Assembly: GCA_023653095.1 (NCBI GenBank)
Contig: JAMNXP010000002.1
Coordinates: 144,910-208,909, forward strand
Length of the DNA stretch: 64,000 nucleotides
From: Bacteroidia bacterium
Lineage (GTDB): Bacteria; Bacteroidota; Bacteroidia; NS11-12g; UBA955
Direction: 5' to 3'
Shown here piece after piece: positions 52,649-62,548 of the stretch. The number at the start of each line of letters is the position of its first letter. The stretch's first letter is position 1. The translations under genes and the position numbers were made by a program. Below the pieces are notes generated by a model. The model had not been told where the DNA came from, ran no database searches, and saw only the letters and a list, made by a program, of their open reading frames with translations.

Positions 52649-53023
52649 ATGATTAGAAAAATACACCTGTTTTCTTTCATATTAGCTATTGTTTTTGTGG
52701 GTCGCTCTAATGCAACCCCTAATCCAATAATTGAGAACCCCAGTGAAATCGGGGGTCCTCAGTTCACAATTACCCCAAACCCGGTAAATGGTTCTTATTT
52801 TTCGGTGAATATTACTTTCACTGAAGCGGATTACCCAGACGCAACAGTGGTGATTTCTGATGTACTTGGAAAGCAAGTTTTCATTCACTCATTGAAGAAA
52901 ACAGATTTTTTGGAAGGAAAAGTAAGAATTAACGTCATGGACGCTGGCTTAGATAAGGGCGTTTATTTTGTACAAATGAAGAGTGGTGATATTACTCGCA
53001 CACTCAAGTTAGCGATCCGCTAA
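52649..53023 (+). CDS. Minimal T9SS protein: signal peptide plus sorting domain only
   Basis: A 124-residue protein from the ATG at 52649. It has a signal peptide (about 1-23, ending RSNA), a short linker (TPNPIIENPSEIGG), then a complete T9SS type A sorting domain of about 85 residues (FTITPNPVNGSYFSVNI ... VLGKQVFIHSL ... GVYFVQMKSGD ... LKLAIR). There is no cargo domain. The usual T9SS protein has a large N-terminal passenger. The gene lies between the small lipoprotein and a GNAT gene. Its function is unknown. Confidence 0.75.
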   Translation: MIRKIHLFSFILAIVFVGRSNATPNPIIENPSEIGGPQFTITPNPVNGSYFSVNITFTEADYPDATVVISDVLGKQVFIHSLKKTDFLEGKVRINVMDAGLDKGVYFVQMKSGDITRTLKLAIR

Positions 53024-53032
53024 TATTTAACA

Positions 53033-53479
53033 ATGCCTGTACGGCAAGCACAATCATCCGATTTTATTCATGTTCATGCACTAATTGCTGAATTAGCCTT
53101 ATTTGAAAAGGCTCCCAAAGAAGTCATAACCTCGCCTGAAACATTAGAGAATGCTTGTAACGGTAAATCTCCATTAGCGTGGTGTTGGGTTGCAGAAGAT
53201 GCAGACGGAACCATAGTGGGCGCGGCGGTTTGTTATGTTCGATATTCTACTTGGAAAGGCCCCGTTTTCTATTTGGAAGATCTAATAGTTTCTGAAAATC
53301 ATCGAAGAAATGGGTGGGGACGGAAATTGTTGAATGCCATCATTGAATTTGCTCAAGAGAAAGGCAATTCCAGATTGCAGTGGCAAGTGTTGGATTGGAA
53401 TCAAAGTGCCATAGAATTTTATAGACAATTTAATGCTCATTTTGATGGAGAATGGATCAATGTTCACATCGAAATCTGA
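53033..53479 (+). CDS. GNAT-family N-acetyltransferase (diamine acetyltransferase-like)
   Basis: A 148-residue acetyl-CoA-dependent enzyme. Motif A is seen as VSENHRRNGWGRKLLNAI (Q/R-x-x-G-x-G/A type), preceded by the strand FYLEDLIV and followed by WQVLDWNQSAIEFYRQF, which resembles the spermidine/spermine acetyltransferase (SAT) subgroup. The true substrate is unknown. It begins 10 nt after the minimal T9SS gene, and its end overlaps the rhomboid start by 20 nt. Confidence 0.88.
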   Translation: MPVRQAQSSDFIHVHALIAELALFEKAPKEVITSPETLENACNGKSPLAWCWVAEDADGTIVGAAVCYVRYSTWKGPVFYLEDLIVSENHRRNGWGRKLLNAIIEFAQEKGNSRLQWQVLDWNQSAIEFYRQFNAHFDGEWINVHIEI

Positions 53480-54125
53480 GAAAATAAGACCTGTTTGGTC
53501 GGATTTTATTTTGCTTTTCGTCGTTTTTATTTTGCTTTTTGTCGTTTTTCAAAATCAAACCCCTTTGATAAACGCTTTTTACTCAACTCATCCGAGAGAC
53601 TTTAAAGATTTTCATACGGCATTTACGGGTTCTTGGTTGCATGGAAGTTGGGAACATTTATGGGGAAATATTTCTGCGTTGGCTGGATTGGGCACCATAT
53701 TTATTTTATTATTGCCCAGGAAATTATTCTGGTTCTTTGTCTTGCAATGGGTTCTCTCAGGCGTGATTTTATTTTTCTTAGGGCGGTCGGGGCAATCGCA
53801 TTTGGGTGCTTCGACATGGGCATACTCCTTTGCCTCTTTTTTAGGCGTAATTTCAATGGTTCACCCCAATCATAAGGCTAAGTCTATTCTTTTCTTGGTG
53901 GTTTTATTTTATGGAACCATGTGGTGGGGTTTATTGCCATTAATTCCAGGCATCTCCTGGCAAGGACACCTCAGCGGCACTTTGGCTGGAATGCTTATTG
54001 CCTTGTTCAAACTGGACTTTTGGGTAAACGCAATGAACGTCCCCCGAAAAGAAAAAAACTCCAGCGAATGGCCAGCGGGTGATGACGATGAGCAGTTGCC
54101 CTCAAATCCTTTTGATGATCTTTAA
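53460..54125 (+). CDS. Rhomboid-family intramembrane serine protease
   Basis: A 221-residue membrane protein with about six helices. The loop/H2 motif SWLHGSWEHLWGN is present. The nucleophile site reads SHLGASTWAYSF (GxS, with Thr where the usual motif has Gly after Ser), and the catalytic His is in WQGHLSG. Rhomboids cleave membrane-protein substrates within the bilayer. Several in-frame ATGs exist; 53460 gives the smallest overlap with the GNAT gene and a plausible cytoplasmic N-terminus. The acidic tail is probably cytoplasmic. The stop overlaps the convergent transporter by 4 nt. Confidence 0.85.
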   Translation: MFTSKSEKIRPVWSDFILLFVVFILLFVVFQNQTPLINAFYSTHPRDFKDFHTAFTGSWLHGSWEHLWGNISALAGLGTIFILLLPRKLFWFFVLQWVLSGVILFFLGRSGQSHLGASTWAYSFASFLGVISMVHPNHKAKSILFLVVLFYGTMWWGLLPLIPGISWQGHLSGTLAGMLIALFKLDFWVNAMNVPRKEKNSSEWPAGDDDEQLPSNPFDDL

Positions 54126-55378
54126 GAGGAGGTAACAGCTGAATCTGTTTTTTCGGGCGATTTAAATAGAAAAATAAAGGCAATGGCTACAACCAGGGAG
54201 TAGGCCGAAAAGGTGAGCCAAATGCTTTGCCAATTTTTCACACCAGAGGTTGGATCTACGAAATATTTTTGGATGAGGAATCCGCTTCCAATAGAGCCTA
54301 AAATAGCGCCAATTCCGTTTACCATCATGGTGAATAGTCCTTGTGCACTGGATCGGATGCTTGGCGATACTGATTTTTCGATGTATAAGGAGCCAGAGAC
54401 GTTGAAAAAGTCGAAAGCCATTCCGTATATGATGCACGACATGATAATCATCCAGAGGCCTTCTGTGGGGTTTCCAAAGGCAAATAGAGCAAAGCGCAGT
54501 ACCCAAGCAAACATGCTAATGAGCATGACCTGTTTGATGCCGAAGCGTTTCATGAAAAAGGGAATGGCAAGTATGAAGAGTGTTTCGCTGATTTGAGAGA
54601 TGCTCATAATCATGGCAGGATATCTTACAGCCAATGAGTGGGTGTATTCAGGGATGGATTCAAATTCGTGAATGAAGGTATCGCCGTAGGCGTTAGTCAG
54701 CTGTAAAGCAGCGCCCAAAAGCATGGAAAACATGAAAAATACAAAGTAGGTTGGATTTTTGAGCAGGGAAAATGAATCTAAGCCGAGAATGTTGATGATG
54801 CCCGATTTGCCGCGGGAGTTTTTTCCAAGTGGTGGACAATCAGGAAAGGTGAAAGCATAAAGGCCCAAAATGACAGAAACGACAGCTCCAATATAAAATT
54901 GGTTTGCGGAGACTTCGTTGTGGGTGAGTGAGACGGTCCATAAGGCGGCAATGAAACCAACGGTACCCCAGACTCTGATGGGTGGGAAAGCTTTAATTAC
55001 ATCTTCGCCTCTGTTAGTTAGAATATGGTAGGCAACAGTTGAAGAAAGGGAAAGGGTTGGCATGTAGAAAATCATTGTGGCCAATATGCGCCAGAACATG
55101 TCAGAAGGAGAAACGGCAGACGGTACGGTAGCCAGTCCAATTCCACCCAAAAGATGCAAAATGCCGTAAAGTTTTTGAGCGGAAATGTGCCTATCGGCTA
55201 AAATACCGGTGATTGCGGGCATAAACAGTGCAGCAATACCCATAGTAGAAAAAATCACACCGAAGTCTTGTGAATCCCATTGTTTGGTTTTAAACCAAAA
55301 TGCACCGATAGTGATAAGCCAAGAGCCCCAAATGAAGAACTGCAGAAAACTCAGCAGTGTGAGACGAAATTTAATCAT
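54122..55378 (-). CDS. Nucleoside:proton symporter, MFS (NupG/XapB-like)
   Basis: A 418-residue MFS permease with 12 predicted helices. The N-terminal LLSFLQFFIWGSWLITIGAFW and GILADRHISAQKLYGILHLLGG are typical of nucleoside transporters of the NupG group. RGEDVIKAFPPIRVWGTVGFI and the C-terminal SSAQGLFTMMVNGIGAILGS also match this family. It imports nucleosides using the proton gradient. Substrate specificity is inferred from the family. Confidence 0.85.
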   Translation of the reverse strand: MIKFRLTLLSFLQFFIWGSWLITIGAFWFKTKQWDSQDFGVIFSTMGIAALFMPAITGILADRHISAQKLYGILHLLGGIGLATVPSAVSPSDMFWRILATMIFYMPTLSLSSTVAYHILTNRGEDVIKAFPPIRVWGTVGFIAALWTVSLTHNEVSANQFYIGAVVSVILGLYAFTFPDCPPLGKNSRGKSGIINILGLDSFSLLKNPTYFVFFMFSMLLGAALQLTNAYGDTFIHEFESIPEYTHSLAVRYPAMIMSISQISETLFILAIPFFMKRFGIKQVMLISMFAWVLRFALFAFGNPTEGLWMIIMSCIIYGMAFDFFNVSGSLYIEKSVSPSIRSSAQGLFTMMVNGIGAILGSIGSGFLIQKYFVDPTSGVKNWQSIWLTFSAYSLVVAIAFIFLFKSPEKTDSAVTSS

Positions 55379-55392
55379 TTCGTCAAAGATAA

Positions 55393-55962
55393 TTAAAGAT
55401 TCATCGTCTTTTCAATACCGTCAATCAATGCATGAATGACTTTGATGTGTATTTCTTGGGCGCGATCAGCGTAATCGCTTTTGGGGGCGCGAATTTCAAG
55501 GTCACATAAATCTTTGATTTTTCCGCCGTCTTTGCCAGTGAGTCCAATTACGGTCATTCCCAATTCTTTGGCTTTCTGCATGGCTAAGAAAACATTTTGA
55601 CTGTTCCCGCTGGTAGAAATTCCCAAGAGAACATCGCCTTGTTTACCATGTGCTTCAACAAATCGGGAGAATATGTAATCATATCCATAATCATTTCCCA
55701 CGCAGGTAATGTGACTGCTATCACTGATGGCTAGGGCGGGAAGTGCTTTGCGGTTGTTTTTATAGCGACCGGTCAATTCTTCTGCAAAGTGCATGGAATC
55801 GCAATGGCTTCCGCCGTTACCGCACGAAATTACTTTGCCTCCGTTTTTAAAGCTGTTCGCCAAAATGGAGACGGCCTGATCAATTTTAGTAAAGTTGTCT
55901 GAATTAGACAAAAATGCGTTCAGAACGTCTTGTGCTTCTTGGAAATGTTGAATGGAGCTCAT
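55393..55962 (-). CDS. gmhA: Sedoheptulose-7-phosphate isomerase GmhA
   Basis: A 189-residue SIS-domain enzyme for ADP-heptose synthesis in lipopolysaccharide core. Motifs are [34 protein letters not shown] and [20 protein letters not shown]. The start is at the ATG at 55962 (MSSIQHF), 1 nt after the dsbD stop. The longer frame would extend into dsbD. A mixed operon with dsbD is likely. Confidence 0.92.
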   Translation of the reverse strand: MSSIQHFQEAQDVLNAFLSNSDNFTKIDQAVSILANSFKNGGKVISCGNGGSHCDSMHFAEELTGRYKNNRKALPALAISDSSHITCVGNDYGYDYIFSRFVEAHGKQGDVLLGISTSGNSQNVFLAMQKAKELGMTVIGLTGKDGGKIKDLCDLEIRAPKSDYADRAQEIHIKVIHALIDGIEKTMNL

Positions 55963-55963
55963 A

Positions 55964-58090
55964 TCAATTGCTTCTTTTAGCGTACTCGGCAATGCCTTCT
56001 TCTAGGAACTTTTTGAAGGGTTCAACTTCAAATTGGAAGTAATCAGCACCCAGTGCGGGTTGCACCAATTCTTCGTTGGCATCCAGCAAGCAATATAGCG
56101 GTTGTGTGGTTTTACCAAAATAGTATTCTTGCAATTCTGCGTTTTTGTCACCCAAAGTGGTGATTTGTTTGCCTGTGGAGTGGCTTTTGAAAAACTCGTT
56201 GGGCTGTAACTTGATTTTTTTATCGTCAACATACAAGGAGACTACTACGAATTTTTCTTTGAGTAATTTCAAAACCGTTGGGTCAGACCACACTTTTTCT
56301 TCCATTTTACGGCAATTCACACAGCCATGTCCGGTGAAATCAATGAACAATGGTTTCCCTTGTTCACGAGCACATTTCAGTCCTTCATCGTAATCAAAGT
56401 AACTGTTTATTCCGTGTGGAGCGTGCAATAAATCTGCATATTTAGGAGTGAAGCACGTTCCTTCTTTTGAGTCGCTAGCGCGATCTAATCTGAAGTCTTG
56501 CGTGCTCATTGGAGGAAGGTATCCTGCAAGGGCCTTCAATGGAGCACCGAACATTCCGGGAATCATGTATACCACAAAGGCAAAAACCGCAATCACGGTG
56601 GTCAATCTAAAAATGCCTAAGTGTTCAATGGGCGAATCATGGTCAAATTTGATTTTACCCAACAAATACAGTCCCAATAAAGAGAAAATGACAATCCAAA
56701 GAGCCAAATACACTTCGCGATCTAAAATACCCCAGTGGTAGGTTTGGTCAGGAATGCTTAAAAATTTAAGAGCAAACGCCAGTTCCACAAATCCTAAAAC
56801 CACTTTAACGCTATTTAGCCAACCGCCGCTTTTAGGAAGCGAGTTCAACCAAGAGGGGAACAGCGCTAAAAGTCCAAAAGGAAGGGCGAAAGCTAGAGAG
56901 AATCCAAACATCCCTACAATGGGTCTAGATGCACCTCCGGCAGCAGCTTCCACTAAAACTGTACCAACAATGGGGCCAGTGCATGAGAACGAAACCAAGG
57001 CAATGGTTACCGCCATGAAAATGGCACCGGTGATTCCACCTTTGTCGGCTTGCTTGTCGGCTTTATTCACCACCCATGAGGGTAGGGTGATTTCGAAAGC
57101 ACCAAAGAAAGATGCTGCAAATACCAAAAAGATGACCGTGAAGAAAATATTGGGAGCCCAGTGCGTGCTCATCCAGTTGGCGGCATTTGCTTGAAATAGA
57201 AAAGCCACGATGGTACCAATGATGGTGTAAAGTGCAATGATAGAGAATGCAAAAATGAAGGAATCTCTGATGGCAATTGACCGATTTTTATTTCTGATGA
57301 AGAATGAAACGGTCATTGGAATCATGGGGAAAACACAAGGCGTCAAAAGCGCAGTAAGTCCGCTTAAAAAAGCCAAAATAAAAAGCCCTAACATTCCTCC
57401 TGTTTCTTCGGTAGCTGCTTGTCCATTGAATGTTTTGATGGACTTTAATTCGTTATTGAGATAGTCAGGGGCATCTGTGTTGGCAGATGATTTTGGAGAA
57501 ATGGCGGTTTGGTTTGAATCTCCGGATGTAGCAGTGTTTTCTGAAGCATCAGGAGTTCCAGTCTCAGAACCTGCGTTTGTTGAAGCGGGAGCAACAATGG
57601 TTTCGCCCACAACTTTTAATGCAGGTGCATTGATGGCCATGTCTCTCAGGTTTTCGCAGCCAGATTCATTGCAAATCTGTCCGTTAAAGATCATTTTTAT
57701 TCCTTGGATGGGTCCTAGAACCTTGATTTTTTGCCTGAATTCGCCTTTTCCAGTAAACTCTCCAGTGGAGCAATTCCAGATTTCGGTTTCTTTGACCATA
57801 TGATCGCCAACACCATAGAATTTCCCAACTAACTGAAAAGAGGGACTTGGAGTAAAATCAATGCTGGCTCTCAATGGGCCATCGTATTCAGGGCAATCGC
57901 TTTTTTCACTGTATACGTGGAATCCAGATGCAACATCAAATTGAATGATCAATTCAATGGTTTCACCCGTTTTTACTTCGGTTTTACTGTATTTGGCTTT
58001 GAAATTGGGCTTAGGGAAACCTGCAGCCCAAACTTGGTTAATGAATAGCGATAGAACTAAGATTAGCCCTAGTTTGGAGAGTTTTTTCAT
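55964..58090 (-). CDS. dsbD: Thiol:disulfide interchange protein DsbD
   Basis: A 708-residue protein that moves reducing power from cytoplasmic thioredoxin to the periplasm. It has a signal peptide (about 1-22), an N-terminal DsbD-alpha domain (about 23-165, with [13 protein letters not shown] carrying the cysteine pair), a Ser/Thr-rich linker, eight helices (about 230-535) with the conserved transmembrane cysteines in [14 protein letters not shown] and [14 protein letters not shown], and a C-terminal thioredoxin domain with GHGCVNCRK (CVNC). It may serve the TlpA-like protein elsewhere in the window. Confidence 0.95.
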   Translation of the reverse strand: MKKLSKLGLILVLSLFINQVWAAGFPKPNFKAKYSKTEVKTGETIELIIQFDVASGFHVYSEKSDCPEYDGPLRASIDFTPSPSFQLVGKFYGVGDHMVKETEIWNCSTGEFTGKGEFRQKIKVLGPIQGIKMIFNGQICNESGCENLRDMAINAPALKVVGETIVAPASTNAGSETGTPDASENTATSGDSNQTAISPKSSANTDAPDYLNNELKSIKTFNGQAATEETGGMLGLFILAFLSGLTALLTPCVFPMIPMTVSFFIRNKNRSIAIRDSFIFAFSIIALYTIIGTIVAFLFQANAANWMSTHWAPNIFFTVIFLVFAASFFGAFEITLPSWVVNKADKQADKGGITGAIFMAVTIALVSFSCTGPIVGTVLVEAAAGGASRPIVGMFGFSLAFALPFGLLALFPSWLNSLPKSGGWLNSVKVVLGFVELAFALKFLSIPDQTYHWGILDREVYLALWIVIFSLLGLYLLGKIKFDHDSPIEHLGIFRLTTVIAVFAFVVYMIPGMFGAPLKALAGYLPPMSTQDFRLDRASDSKEGTCFTPKYADLLHAPHGINSYFDYDEGLKCAREQGKPLFIDFTGHGCVNCRKMEEKVWSDPTVLKLLKEKFVVVSLYVDDKKIKLQPNEFFKSHSTGKQITTLGDKNAELQEYYFGKTTQPLYCLLDANEELVQPALGADYFQFEVEPFKKFLEEGIAEYAKRSN

Positions 58091-58176
58091 TATTTACAAA
58101 ATTAGCACATATCCTCTGAATGTGAACAATTCATCGTCGAAGGAACCAACAAATCGTTTTAGGTTTGAAGACGAGC

Positions 58177-59532
58177 ATGGAAATCAATAAGTTGCATAAG
58201 TCTAAATTAATCATATTGTTTTTATTTTTGGGATGTTTATCGCTGAATGCGCAGACGCGTAAATCAATGAATACCAAAGAGTACGTTGATTCATTCAAGC
58301 GGTATGCCATGTTAGAAATGAGTTTGAACGGTGTGCCTGCCAGCATCACTTTGGCACAAGGGATTTTAGAAAGTGCGTCAGGAAATTCTAAACTTTGCTT
58401 GGAATGCAACAACCATTTTGGCATAAAATGTCGAAAAAATTGGAATGGGAATTTTTGTTTGGCCGATGATGACGCCAAAGATGAATGCTTCAGAGGGTAT
58501 GAAAGTCCTATAGAAAGCTATAGAGACCACTCGCTCTTTTTAAAGGGCAGTCAGAGATATGCTAGTTTGTTTGAGTTGGACCCAACTGACTATAAATCCT
58601 GGTCGCACGGATTGAGGGAAGCTGGATACGCCACAAATCCGGAATACGGAAATTTATTGATCCGAGTTATTGAGCGAAATAGATTGGGTCAATATGATAG
58701 TATGGTGGTGCTCGGACAAGATTTTTACAAATCTGGGAGTTCACCCGTTATTGAATACAACGGGCTGCCAGCGGTAGCGGTGAGGCCAGGGAATACGGCT
58801 TCCGATATTGCAAAGGAAAATCAGTTGGCAGAATGGAAGTTGTATAAATACAATGATTTAGAGAAAAACCAAATGATCAATCCGGGTGAGATTTTGTATT
58901 TGAAGCCGAAGAGATCAACAGCCTCTGAACAAATTCACATCATGAAAAGAGGAGAAACTTTACACGATGTTTCACAACTTTATGCCATCAAACTTAAATC
59001 GTTGAGAAAAATGAATCAATTGAGCAGCAATGAAGAACCGGTGATTGGGGAAGAAATTTATTTGAGTGAAAAGCGTGAAACCAAACCCAAAACGGTAAAG
59101 GGACCGGTTCCTATGTCAACGGCAAGTACCATTATGCGTCCAGCGGTTCAAAGTGTAACGAAGAACATACCTAATACACATGAAGTTCAAGCGGGCGAAA
59201 CGATTGAACAAATTGCTGACAAATACAAAACATCGGTATTGAATATTGTGAGATGGAACGATTTGGAATTTGCTGAGGTAAGTACAGGACAGATACTGGC
59301 CTTGGCTCCAGGGGCAAAGGGTGGCTCGAACATCCAATCCGTTTCAGATGCCAAGGTTTCAATGAGCGAAGTGAGTTCAGAGCTCAAAAATGCCAGCATA
59401 CATTTTGTGAAGCCCGGAGAGACATTGTTTAGAATCAGCACTCAATACGGGGTTTCGGTTGATCAGATTAAAAAATTAAACGGAATGACCACCAACGCTA
59501 TTCGCGCTGGACAAAAACTAAAGATTCGATAA
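58177..59532 (+). CDS. Secreted glucosaminidase with four LysM domains
   Basis: A peptidoglycan hydrolase. The signal peptide ends near LSLNAQ. The catalytic domain at about 30-185 belongs to the FlgJ/LytG-like glucosaminidase family (SITLAQGILESASGNSKL with the catalytic Glu; CNNHFGIKC; FRGYESPIESYRDHSLFL). Four LysM repeats (about 195-250, 255-305, 325-375, 405-450) bind GlcNAc polymers, for example MKRGETLHDVSQLYAI and VKPGETLFRISTQYGV. The ATG at 58177 is preferred to a TTG 12 nt upstream. The enzyme probably helps daughter-cell separation or turnover. Confidence 0.93.
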   Translation: MEINKLHKSKLIILFLFLGCLSLNAQTRKSMNTKEYVDSFKRYAMLEMSLNGVPASITLAQGILESASGNSKLCLECNNHFGIKCRKNWNGNFCLADDDAKDECFRGYESPIESYRDHSLFLKGSQRYASLFELDPTDYKSWSHGLREAGYATNPEYGNLLIRVIERNRLGQYDSMVVLGQDFYKSGSSPVIEYNGLPAVAVRPGNTASDIAKENQLAEWKLYKYNDLEKNQMINPGEILYLKPKRSTASEQIHIMKRGETLHDVSQLYAIKLKSLRKMNQLSSNEEPVIGEEIYLSEKRETKPKTVKGPVPMSTASTIMRPAVQSVTKNIPNTHEVQAGETIEQIADKYKTSVLNIVRWNDLEFAEVSTGQILALAPGAKGGSNIQSVSDAKVSMSEVSSELKNASIHFVKPGETLFRISTQYGVSVDQIKKLNGMTTNAIRAGQKLKIR

Positions 59533-59533
59533 T

Positions 59534-60802
59534 TTATCGGAGCACATAATGCATGGCAGAACCGGTATTCTGTTGAACTAGAATATTGCCTAAGCCATGA
59601 ATATTTTCAGCCTCTTTTTCATTTACGGTGGGTTTGTAAATGGTCAAGAGTTTAAGTCCCTCAATAACATCAATTTCCAAATTGGAGTTGGAAAGGGCTT
59701 GAAGTAATGGTTGATGTCTGTTTTCTTTGTTGTCAATCACGCATCTGAGCTGAATGGCTGAGTTTTGCATAATATTCACTCGTATTTTATTCTCGCTAAA
59801 CACGGCAAATATTTCACGAAGATTGTCTTCGGCAATGAAGTTGAAGTCTTTGGTGGAGATGCAGAGCATCAATTGATCTTCTTTTAAAATTTTACAGGGT
59901 ACGCTCACGGGTGCTCCTGAGTCAGAAACCATGGTTCCGGGTAAATCTATATTCAAGAAGCTTTTAACAAAAAGAGGAATGTTTGCAGCTTTCAGGGGTT
60001 GAATGGTTTTTGGGTGAATCACTGAGGCACCGTAATAAGCCAATTCTATGGCATCGTTGTAGGTTAGGTGGTCTATTTTTTGTGTATCTGGGAATTTCTT
60101 GGGGTCAGCATTCATCACGCCTTCAACATCTTTCCAAATGGTTACGCTTTCAGCGTGAAGTAGTTTGCCAAAAATGGCGGCGCTGTAATCGCTGCCTTCT
60201 CTTCCTAAAGTGGTTGACTCTCCCTTGGGGCCTTTTCCCATAAATCCTTGGGTGATGATCAGGTTTTTTTGGGCCAGTGGAAGTAGGCGGTTGGTGACCA
60301 CTCTTTCGGTATCGGTCCAATCTACTCTTGCGTCACGGTAACGATCATTGGTTAGAATGAAATTTCGTGAATCTACCCATTGATTTCTGATTCCCTGAGA
60401 GAGTAAATAGGCACTTACAATCCTTGTTGAGATCAATTCTCCGTATACAACCACTTGATCATACAAAAAATCATAGTCATCTTGTAAATTTTCATTGTCT
60501 ACCAAACACTCTAATTCGAGGAACAAATTTTCTACTTCGTTAACCCACATTAGGGCTGTTTCACCAAACAATTCGTTGATGATTGATTGATGAGAATTCC
60601 TCAAATTGGAGAGTATTTCATGAAGGGTGTTTTTCTTGTGGAAGCAAGCATCTACTAGTGATTCGAGAGCATTGGTGGTTTTGCCCATTGCGCTAATGAC
60701 TACCAATAGTTGGGCCGGGTTTCCAGCAGAGATTATTTGGGCCACATTTTGAACCCCAGAGGCATCTTTAACCGACGCGCCACCAAATTTGTAAATCTTC
60801 AT
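59534..60802 (-). CDS. Aspartate kinase
   Basis: First step of the lysine/threonine/methionine/diaminopimelate pathway. The N-terminal KFGGASVKDASGVQNVA motif, the ISAMGKTTNALE loop and GREGSDYSAAIFG are typical of monofunctional aspartokinases. The C-terminal ACT region (about 300-422, MLCISTKDFNFIAEDNLREIF) is degenerate, so feedback behaviour is not predictable. Length 422. A perfect -7 element on this strand is at 60848-60855. The stop is 1 nt from that of the convergent glucosaminidase. It is one of the genes feeding DAP to MurE. Confidence 0.92.
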   Translation of the reverse strand: MKIYKFGGASVKDASGVQNVAQIISAGNPAQLLVVISAMGKTTNALESLVDACFHKKNTLHEILSNLRNSHQSIINELFGETALMWVNEVENLFLELECLVDNENLQDDYDFLYDQVVVYGELISTRIVSAYLLSQGIRNQWVDSRNFILTNDRYRDARVDWTDTERVVTNRLLPLAQKNLIITQGFMGKGPKGESTTLGREGSDYSAAIFGKLLHAESVTIWKDVEGVMNADPKKFPDTQKIDHLTYNDAIELAYYGASVIHPKTIQPLKAANIPLFVKSFLNIDLPGTMVSDSGAPVSVPCKILKEDQLMLCISTKDFNFIAEDNLREIFAVFSENKIRVNIMQNSAIQLRCVIDNKENRHQPLLQALSNSNLEIDVIEGLKLLTIYKPTVNEKEAENIHGLGNILVQQNTGSAMHYVLR

Positions 60803-60847
60803 GAAATTATAAAGTCAAGGAAAACTGATGTTTTTTTAGTTGTTTTG

Positions 60848-60855
60848 CAAAATTA
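60848..60855 (-). promoter_or_regulatory. -7 element of the aspartate kinase gene
   Basis: On the minus strand TAATTTTG, a perfect TAnnTTTG, giving a leader of roughly 38 nt. No -33 element is evident. Confidence 0.4.
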
Positions 60856-60876
60856 ATTCTTAATTCACAATTCCCT

Positions 60877-61896
60877 ATGCCCTACAGCAACGAAATCATA
60901 ACATTAGAACAGTTTATCGTAGATCAACAAGCATTGTATAAAGATGCGGGTGGATCTCTGAGTCGTATATTCCGTTCTATCGAACTAGCTGCTAAGGTAG
61001 TAAATAGAGATGTAAGAAAAGCAGGACTTGTAGATATTCTCGGAAACCAGGGCAGCACTAACACCCATGGTGAAGATCAGAAGAAGTTGGATGTGATTGC
61101 AAATGACCGTTTTATCAATGCTTTATCTAAAAGCGGGGAAGTAAGTGTGGTGATATCTGAGGAAAATGACGAGCCTATTTTTGTGGAAGGATCAGAGGAA
61201 GAGAAATACATTGTTGCTATTGACCCTTTAGACGGGAGTTCAAACATTGATGTGAACGCGAGTATTGGCACCATTTTTTCTATTTATCGCAGACCTTCAT
61301 CGTCAAAAGTAGCCAACGAAAAAGATCTTTATCAAAAAGGGAAACACCAAGTTGCAGCGGGATATGTGATTTATGGTTCAAGCACCATGTTGGTGTATAC
61401 TACCGGCTTGGGAGTGAACGGATTTACTTTAGATGATAGCATTCAAGAGTTTTGCTTGTCTCATCCAAACATTCAGATTCCTACCGACGGAAAGATATTC
61501 AGCGTGAACGAAGGCAATTACGCTGAATTTCCTCAAGGGGTAAAAAACTATGTTGAGTATTGCAAAAGCAAGGATAAAGAAACCAATAGACCCTATGGCG
61601 CTCGTTATATCGGAAGTTTGATTGCTGATTTTCACCGAAACCTTTTGAAAGGCGGCATATTCATGTATCCACCAACGCCAAAAACTCCTAACGGTAAGTT
61701 AAGATTGATGTATGAGTGCAATCCGATGTCGTTCTTAATTGAACAAGCCGGAGGAAAGTCATCTACCGGTACTGCCCGAATTTTAGAGGTTGAGCCTACA
61801 GATTTACATCAAAGAGTGCCTATTTTTATTGGGTCAGCGAATATGGTTGATCTTGCAGTAAAAATGTATCAAGAAGCCGAAGTCGCTACTGTATAA
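60877..61896 (+). CDS. fbp: Class I fructose-1,6-bisphosphatase
   Basis: A gluconeogenic enzyme that hydrolyses fructose-1,6-bisphosphate. The metal-binding signature [24 protein letters not shown] is present, as are [16 protein letters not shown], the [27 protein letters not shown] substrate site and [22 protein letters not shown]. Length 339. It is divergent from aspartate kinase, with 74 nt between starts, and its stop lies 1 nt from recO. Confidence 0.97.
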   Translation: MPYSNEIITLEQFIVDQQALYKDAGGSLSRIFRSIELAAKVVNRDVRKAGLVDILGNQGSTNTHGEDQKKLDVIANDRFINALSKSGEVSVVISEENDEPIFVEGSEEEKYIVAIDPLDGSSNIDVNASIGTIFSIYRRPSSSKVANEKDLYQKGKHQVAAGYVIYGSSTMLVYTTGLGVNGFTLDDSIQEFCLSHPNIQIPTDGKIFSVNEGNYAEFPQGVKNYVEYCKSKDKETNRPYGARYIGSLIADFHRNLLKGGIFMYPPTPKTPNGKLRLMYECNPMSFLIEQAGGKSSTGTARILEVEPTDLHQRVPIFIGSANMVDLAVKMYQEAEVATV

Positions 61897-61897
61897 A

Positions 61898-62530
61898 TCA
61901 GAAATTCTCAAATATTTCTATGCTTTTCAATTTTTTATCAGGAAAAGCGAAGAATTTTAGTTGATTTAAAACTTCACTTAACACCAATCTTCTTTGTTCT
62001 TGGTTCAAGTTGATTTCTTGTTGGTTTTCTAATTCATCCAGTGCTATGATGATCCAACTAGGGGTGTGAAACTGTTGCCAATCTAATTCATAACCCAGTC
62101 CTCTACAGACATTTAATACAAATTTGATGGGTAGATATTTCAGCTGACTTTTGTTGGCGGAATTCAGTCTATTGAACTCATCCAAAACCAGCTGAAAAAA
62201 AATGGCATCCGGGAAATGTTCATGCACGCACAGAGAAATGAGCTCCGTGTAGAAGAATTTCACTTGCTGAATGTCCATAGCATCGGGCAAAATGGATGTT
62301 TTTAAAGCCGATATTTCCTTGATCCTCAACAATCCAGGTGATTGTTTGACCGTATAAACCAATTCCACGGCTGTACCCGATTGATAATAGGCGTTCTTAC
62401 TTTTGGCCTTACCCAAACCTTGAACGAGAAAAGCGGCTAGCCCTGAGAATTCAGTGTAGATGTGCACCACCGCCGAATGATCGGTGTAGGGAATGCGTTT
62501 AATGACAATGCCTTTGGTCTTGACCAACAT
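61898..62530 (-). CDS. recO: DNA repair protein RecO
   Basis: A recombination mediator that loads RecA with RecR. The N-terminal OB fold (MLVKTKGIVIKRIPYTDHSAVVHIYTEFSG) and helical C-terminus are typical of the family. At 210 residues it lacks the zinc-finger cysteines found in many RecO proteins; only two unpaired Cys are seen (SLCVHEHF, NVCRGLGY). Shortened Bacteroidota forms are known. It follows the PD40 gene by 18 nt. Confidence 0.87.
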   Translation of the reverse strand: MLVKTKGIVIKRIPYTDHSAVVHIYTEFSGLAAFLVQGLGKAKSKNAYYQSGTAVELVYTVKQSPGLLRIKEISALKTSILPDAMDIQQVKFFYTELISLCVHEHFPDAIFFQLVLDEFNRLNSANKSQLKYLPIKFVLNVCRGLGYELDWQQFHTPSWIIIALDELENQQEINLNQEQRRLVLSEVLNQLKFFAFPDKKLKSIEIFENF

Positions 62531-62548
62531 CTGTGACCAAAAATAAAA

